A DNA stretch of 18,338 bases from DATAXP01 sp036272935. Lineage in GTDB: Bacteria > Planctomycetota > Planctomycetia > Pirellulales > PNKZ01. Location: the NCBI GenBank assembly GCA_036272935.1, contig DATAXP010000044.1, positions 1 through 18,338 on the forward strand. The letters are read 5' to 3'. The position numbers and the translations under genes were made by a program. The notes under the pieces are model-generated. The model was not told the origin of the DNA. It did not search any database and saw only the letters and a list, made by a program, of their open reading frames with translations. Below are positions 16,463 through 18,338 of the stretch, piece after piece (position 1 is the first letter of the stretch; each line of letters opens with the position of its first letter).

Positions 16463-16492
16463 ACGTTAATGCGCCAACAGGGGCCCTGTCAA
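16463..16492 (-). promoter_or_regulatory. Candidate promoter for the three-gene exported-protein operon
   Basis: On the minus strand a perfect TTGACA (complement of 16487-16492) is followed after 18 bases by TAACGT (complement of 16463-16468), a weak -10. Transcription would start near 16456, about 11 bases before the ATG at 16444. This would cramp the Shine-Dalgarno but fits the divergent gap of 146 bases. Confidence 0.35.
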
Positions 16493-16522
16493 TCGTTCGT
16501 GTAAGGTTCGCCGAGCGAGTGG

Positions 16523-16528
16523 TATCAT
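16523..16528 (+). promoter_or_regulatory. Possible -10 element for the small membrane protein gene
   Basis: TATCAT matches five of six positions of the -10 consensus and lies about 60 bases before the ATG. No convincing -35 element is found 16-18 bases upstream, so this is weak support only. Confidence 0.25.
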
Positions 16529-16590
16529 GCCGCGATCGGCCTGTGAACCGTCGCACGGGCCGATCGCCCTCAATCGCGGAGCCTACGATC

Positions 16591-17070
16591 ATGGACAACT
16601 TCACCTTGTTTCACGTTGCCTTGAGCTTGGTCGGCATTGCTACCGGCTTTGTCGTGATCGCGGGGCTGATCGTGGGCAAACGGCTCGACCGATTGACCGG
16701 TGTCTTCCTGGTAACCACGTTGATGACGAGCGTCACGGGATTCATGTTCCCCTATCATGGCGTGACGCCGGGGATCGTGATTGGCGTGATTTCGGTGATC
16801 GTCTTGGCCGTGGCCATTGCTGCTCGCTACCAGCGGCATCTCGTCGGCGGCTGGCGCAAGACCTACGCCATCACGGCCGTGATCGCTCAATACTTCAATT
16901 TCTTCGTGCTGATCGTGCAGTTGTTTCAGAAGGTTCCCGCTCTGCACGCCATGGCGCCAACGCTGTCGGGAGCGCCGTTCGTCGTGGCGCAGTCGCTGGC
17001 ACTGGTGCTGTTCATCGTGCTGGGGATCGCGTCGACCGTGCGGTTCAAGGAGCTGGTGCCCGCGGTTTGA
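16591..17070 (+). CDS. Small multi-pass membrane protein of unknown function
   Basis: A 159-residue, strongly hydrophobic protein with about five membrane-spanning segments, near residues 7-28, 36-55, 59-79, 91-112 and 129-149. Loops are short and carry positive charges (GKRLDR, RYQRHLVGGWRK). Distinctive stretches are 'VTGFMFPYHGVTP' and 'IAQYFNFFVLIVQLFQKVP', the latter with several aromatic residues. I do not recognise a named family and no catalytic motif is seen. The start at 16591 has GGAG 9 bases upstream. It is divergent from the PPC operon. The insertion sequence begins 11 bases after its stop codon, so any former downstream partner may have been separated from it. Confidence 0.8.
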   Translation: MDNFTLFHVALSLVGIATGFVVIAGLIVGKRLDRLTGVFLVTTLMTSVTGFMFPYHGVTPGIVIGVISVIVLAVAIAARYQRHLVGGWRKTYAITAVIAQYFNFFVLIVQLFQKVPALHAMAPTLSGAPFVVAQSLALVLFIVLGIASTVRFKELVPAV

Positions 17071-17081
17071 CGCGTTCTAGC

Positions 17082-17100
17082 CAGGAGGACTGCAAAGTCG
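17082..17100 (+). repeat. Left terminal inverted repeat of the IS
   Basis: CAGGAGGACTGCAAAGTCG, identical over 19 bases to the reverse complement of 18320-18338; the next base differs. Confidence 0.93.
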
Positions 17101-17178
17101 CTTCCTGCGAACCGATGGGGGCTTGGGTTCGTAGAGGGGAGCGAATCAGGGGGGCTTCTTCGCTTGAAGGAGCCTGGC

Positions 17179-18317
17179 ATGGTTGCGGCAGCAGTGCAAT
17201 CGTTGGGGGAGGCATTCGCGCAGATACCTGATCCGCGCGATCCGCGTGGGGTGCGTCATCCGATTGAGGTGTTGGTGACGTTGGTGTTTTTGGGGATGTT
17301 GGCACGGCTGCGCGAGATGGCGGTGGTCGTGCGCTGGGCGGAAGCGCATTGGGACGAGTTGGCCGCGGCGCTCGGTTCCGACCAGGATCATCCGCCCGAT
17401 GCCACGACGATCAGCCGCGCGTTGGCCGGTTGCTCGTTCGCCGACTTCTGGCCGGCGTTTGCCTGTTGGCTGCGGCAGGTCGCGTTGAGCGAGGCGCCGA
17501 TCGCGGTGGCGGTCGATGGCAAGACGGTATGCCAGGGGCTCGATGCCGCAGGCCATCCGGTGCATCTGCTGACGGCGTTCGTGCATCAACTGAAGCTGGT
17601 GTTGGGTCAGTGGTCGGTCACGGGCGAGAAGAGCAATGAGCCGACCGTGTTGAAGCACCACGTCGCCGAGCTGTTGGAGGCGTTTCCGATGGTGGCGCTG
17701 CTGACCGGCGACGCGCTGTATGCGCAGCGTCCGTTGGCCGAGGTGCTGATCCGCCACAACTGCGATTATCTGCTGCAAATCAAGGGCAATCAGCCCGATG
17801 TGTTGGAAGCCTTGCAAGCCTGCCTGGGACACGCCGAGCAGCGAACTCCGGCGGCGGAAACGGTCGAAAAAAGGGGGACTCGACCGATCGCCGTCGGCTG
17901 TGGCTGAGCCTGGACGACGCCGACTACGTTCGGGATGCATTGCACTTCCCTGGCTGCCGCATCGCCGTGCGCGTCGATCGCGACGTGCTCGACGCCCGCG
18001 GCGCGGTCAAGTCTCACGACACGCGCTACTTCCTCACCAGCCTCGATCCCAGTCGCGTGACCGCCGCACAACTGCTGGCGTATGTGCGCGATCACTGGCA
18101 GGTCGAGAACAGTCACTTCTTTCTCAAAGATCGCTGGTGGGACGAGGATCGGCACGCCACACGCCGCCCCGGACTGGCCGAACGCCTGGCCATGCTCAAC
18201 AGCGCGGCCGTGACGGTCCTGCGCTGCTGCTACCCGCCGGATAAGCCGCTGCGCGCCCGCGCCGACTACATCGCCTGGAACCCCACCCTCGGCCTGCAAC
18301 TCCTCAAACTCGCCTGA
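17179..18317 (+). pseudogene. ISAs1-family DDE transposase with a one-base frame disruption
   Basis: The ATG at 17179 has AAGGAG 6 bases upstream. The first part carries the N-terminal DDE_Tnp_1-associated region ('IPDPRDPRGVRHPIEVLVTLVFLG') and the catalytic Asp113 ('AVDGKTV') and Asp178 ('LTGDALY'). The frame then reaches a TGA at 17905-17907. The second part continues one base back in another frame: 'KKGDSTDRRRLWLSLDDADYVRD', then 'HWQVENSHFFLKDRWWDEDRH' with the catalytic Glu (about residue 310). Adding one A to the A6 run at 17867-17872 restores a continuous protein of about 379 residues with the whole DDE triad, a normal family length. A recent one-base deletion, a sequencing or assembly error, or slippage on A6G5 are all possible. 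ISAs1 elements normally use one uninterrupted frame, so a mutation or error is favoured. Confidence 0.85.
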
Positions 18318-18319
18318 TC

Positions 18320-18338
18320 CGACTTTGCAGTCCTCCTG
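18320..18338 (-). repeat. Right terminal inverted repeat of the IS
   Basis: The reverse complement reads CAGGAGGACTGCAAAGTCG, identical to the left end over 19 bases. It lies 2 bases after the transposase stop and coincides with the end of the window. Confidence 0.93.

Larger units (their letters stand above)
17082..18338 (+). mobile_element. Complete ISAs1-family insertion sequence, 1257 bp
   Basis: The element is bounded by perfect 19-bp terminal inverted repeats beginning CAGGAGGAC and contains one transposase gene of the ISAs1 family. Length, the CAGG-type ends and the single-gene layout fit the family. The right repeat ends at the final base of the window, so the target duplication cannot be confirmed; the 8 bases left of the element are GTTCTAGC. 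A short hairpin (CGAACC at 17108-17113 with GGTTCG at 17126-17131) lies between the left end and the transposase start. The transposase frame is broken at about 17867, see that entry. Confidence 0.9.

Noticed and set aside
17862..17877. Canonical programmed -1 frameshift site in the transposase
   Set aside because: The run is A6G5, but in the reading phase it is A AAA AGG, not A AAA AAG, and ISAs1 transposases are normally single-frame. It is kept only as an open question.

Overview
The window looks like a piece of a planctomycete chromosome, probably of the Pirellulales type. The evidence is a high-GC sequence carrying families that are hallmarks of that group: a secreted DUF1549/DUF1553 cytochrome protein, a PSCyt1-type cytochrome fused to WD40 repeats, a PPC-domain secreted protein, a dockerin-like surface protein, a secreted beta-propeller glycosidase-like protein, and heptameric or hairpin intergenic repeats. 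No rRNA, tRNA or CRISPR array was seen, and no gap between genes exceeds about 300 bases.

Layout. 1-673: the 3' end of a dockerin-like secreted protein, cut by the window edge. 691-1569: a YiiX-like permuted papain-fold cysteine hydrolase, whose stop codon overlaps that of the convergent glycosidase-like gene (1566-3146, minus). That gene follows a small 86-residue protein (3163-3423, minus). 3590-4555: an NAD-dependent D-2-hydroxyacid dehydrogenase with a near-consensus promoter. 4654-5598: a cytoplasmic coiled-coil protein. 5626-6726 (minus): a SxxK serine hydrolase of the class C beta-lactamase fold, divergent from the NHEJ pair Ku (6822-7679) and LigD (7764-10454). 10529-16444 (minus): a three-gene operon read as PPC protein, then DUF1549/DUF1553 protein, then cytochrome-WD40 protein. 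16591-17070: a small multi-pass membrane protein. 17082-18338: a complete ISAs1-family insertion sequence with 19-bp terminal inverted repeats; its transposase reading frame is broken at an A6G5 run, and its right end is exactly the last base of the window.

How the genes work together. Ku and LigD form a minimal two-component non-homologous end-joining system: Ku binds the ends, and LigD supplies end-processing, polymerase and ligase domains in the order PE-LIG-POL. The three-gene operon encodes exported heme-motif and beta-rich proteins that are typically co-encoded in planctomycetes. Their biochemical role is not established, and a redox or polysaccharide-related periplasmic function is only inference. 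The remaining genes look like single housekeeping or accessory genes.

The most noteworthy non-genic signals are three repeat features. A 7-bp tandem repeat appears to supply the start codon and first residues of the cytochrome-WD40 signal peptide. A relative of the same repeat forms a hairpin between Ku and LigD. A second long inverted repeat lies between LigD and the convergent operon and supplies part of that operon's last stop codon. I did not find a clearly new multi-gene system here.
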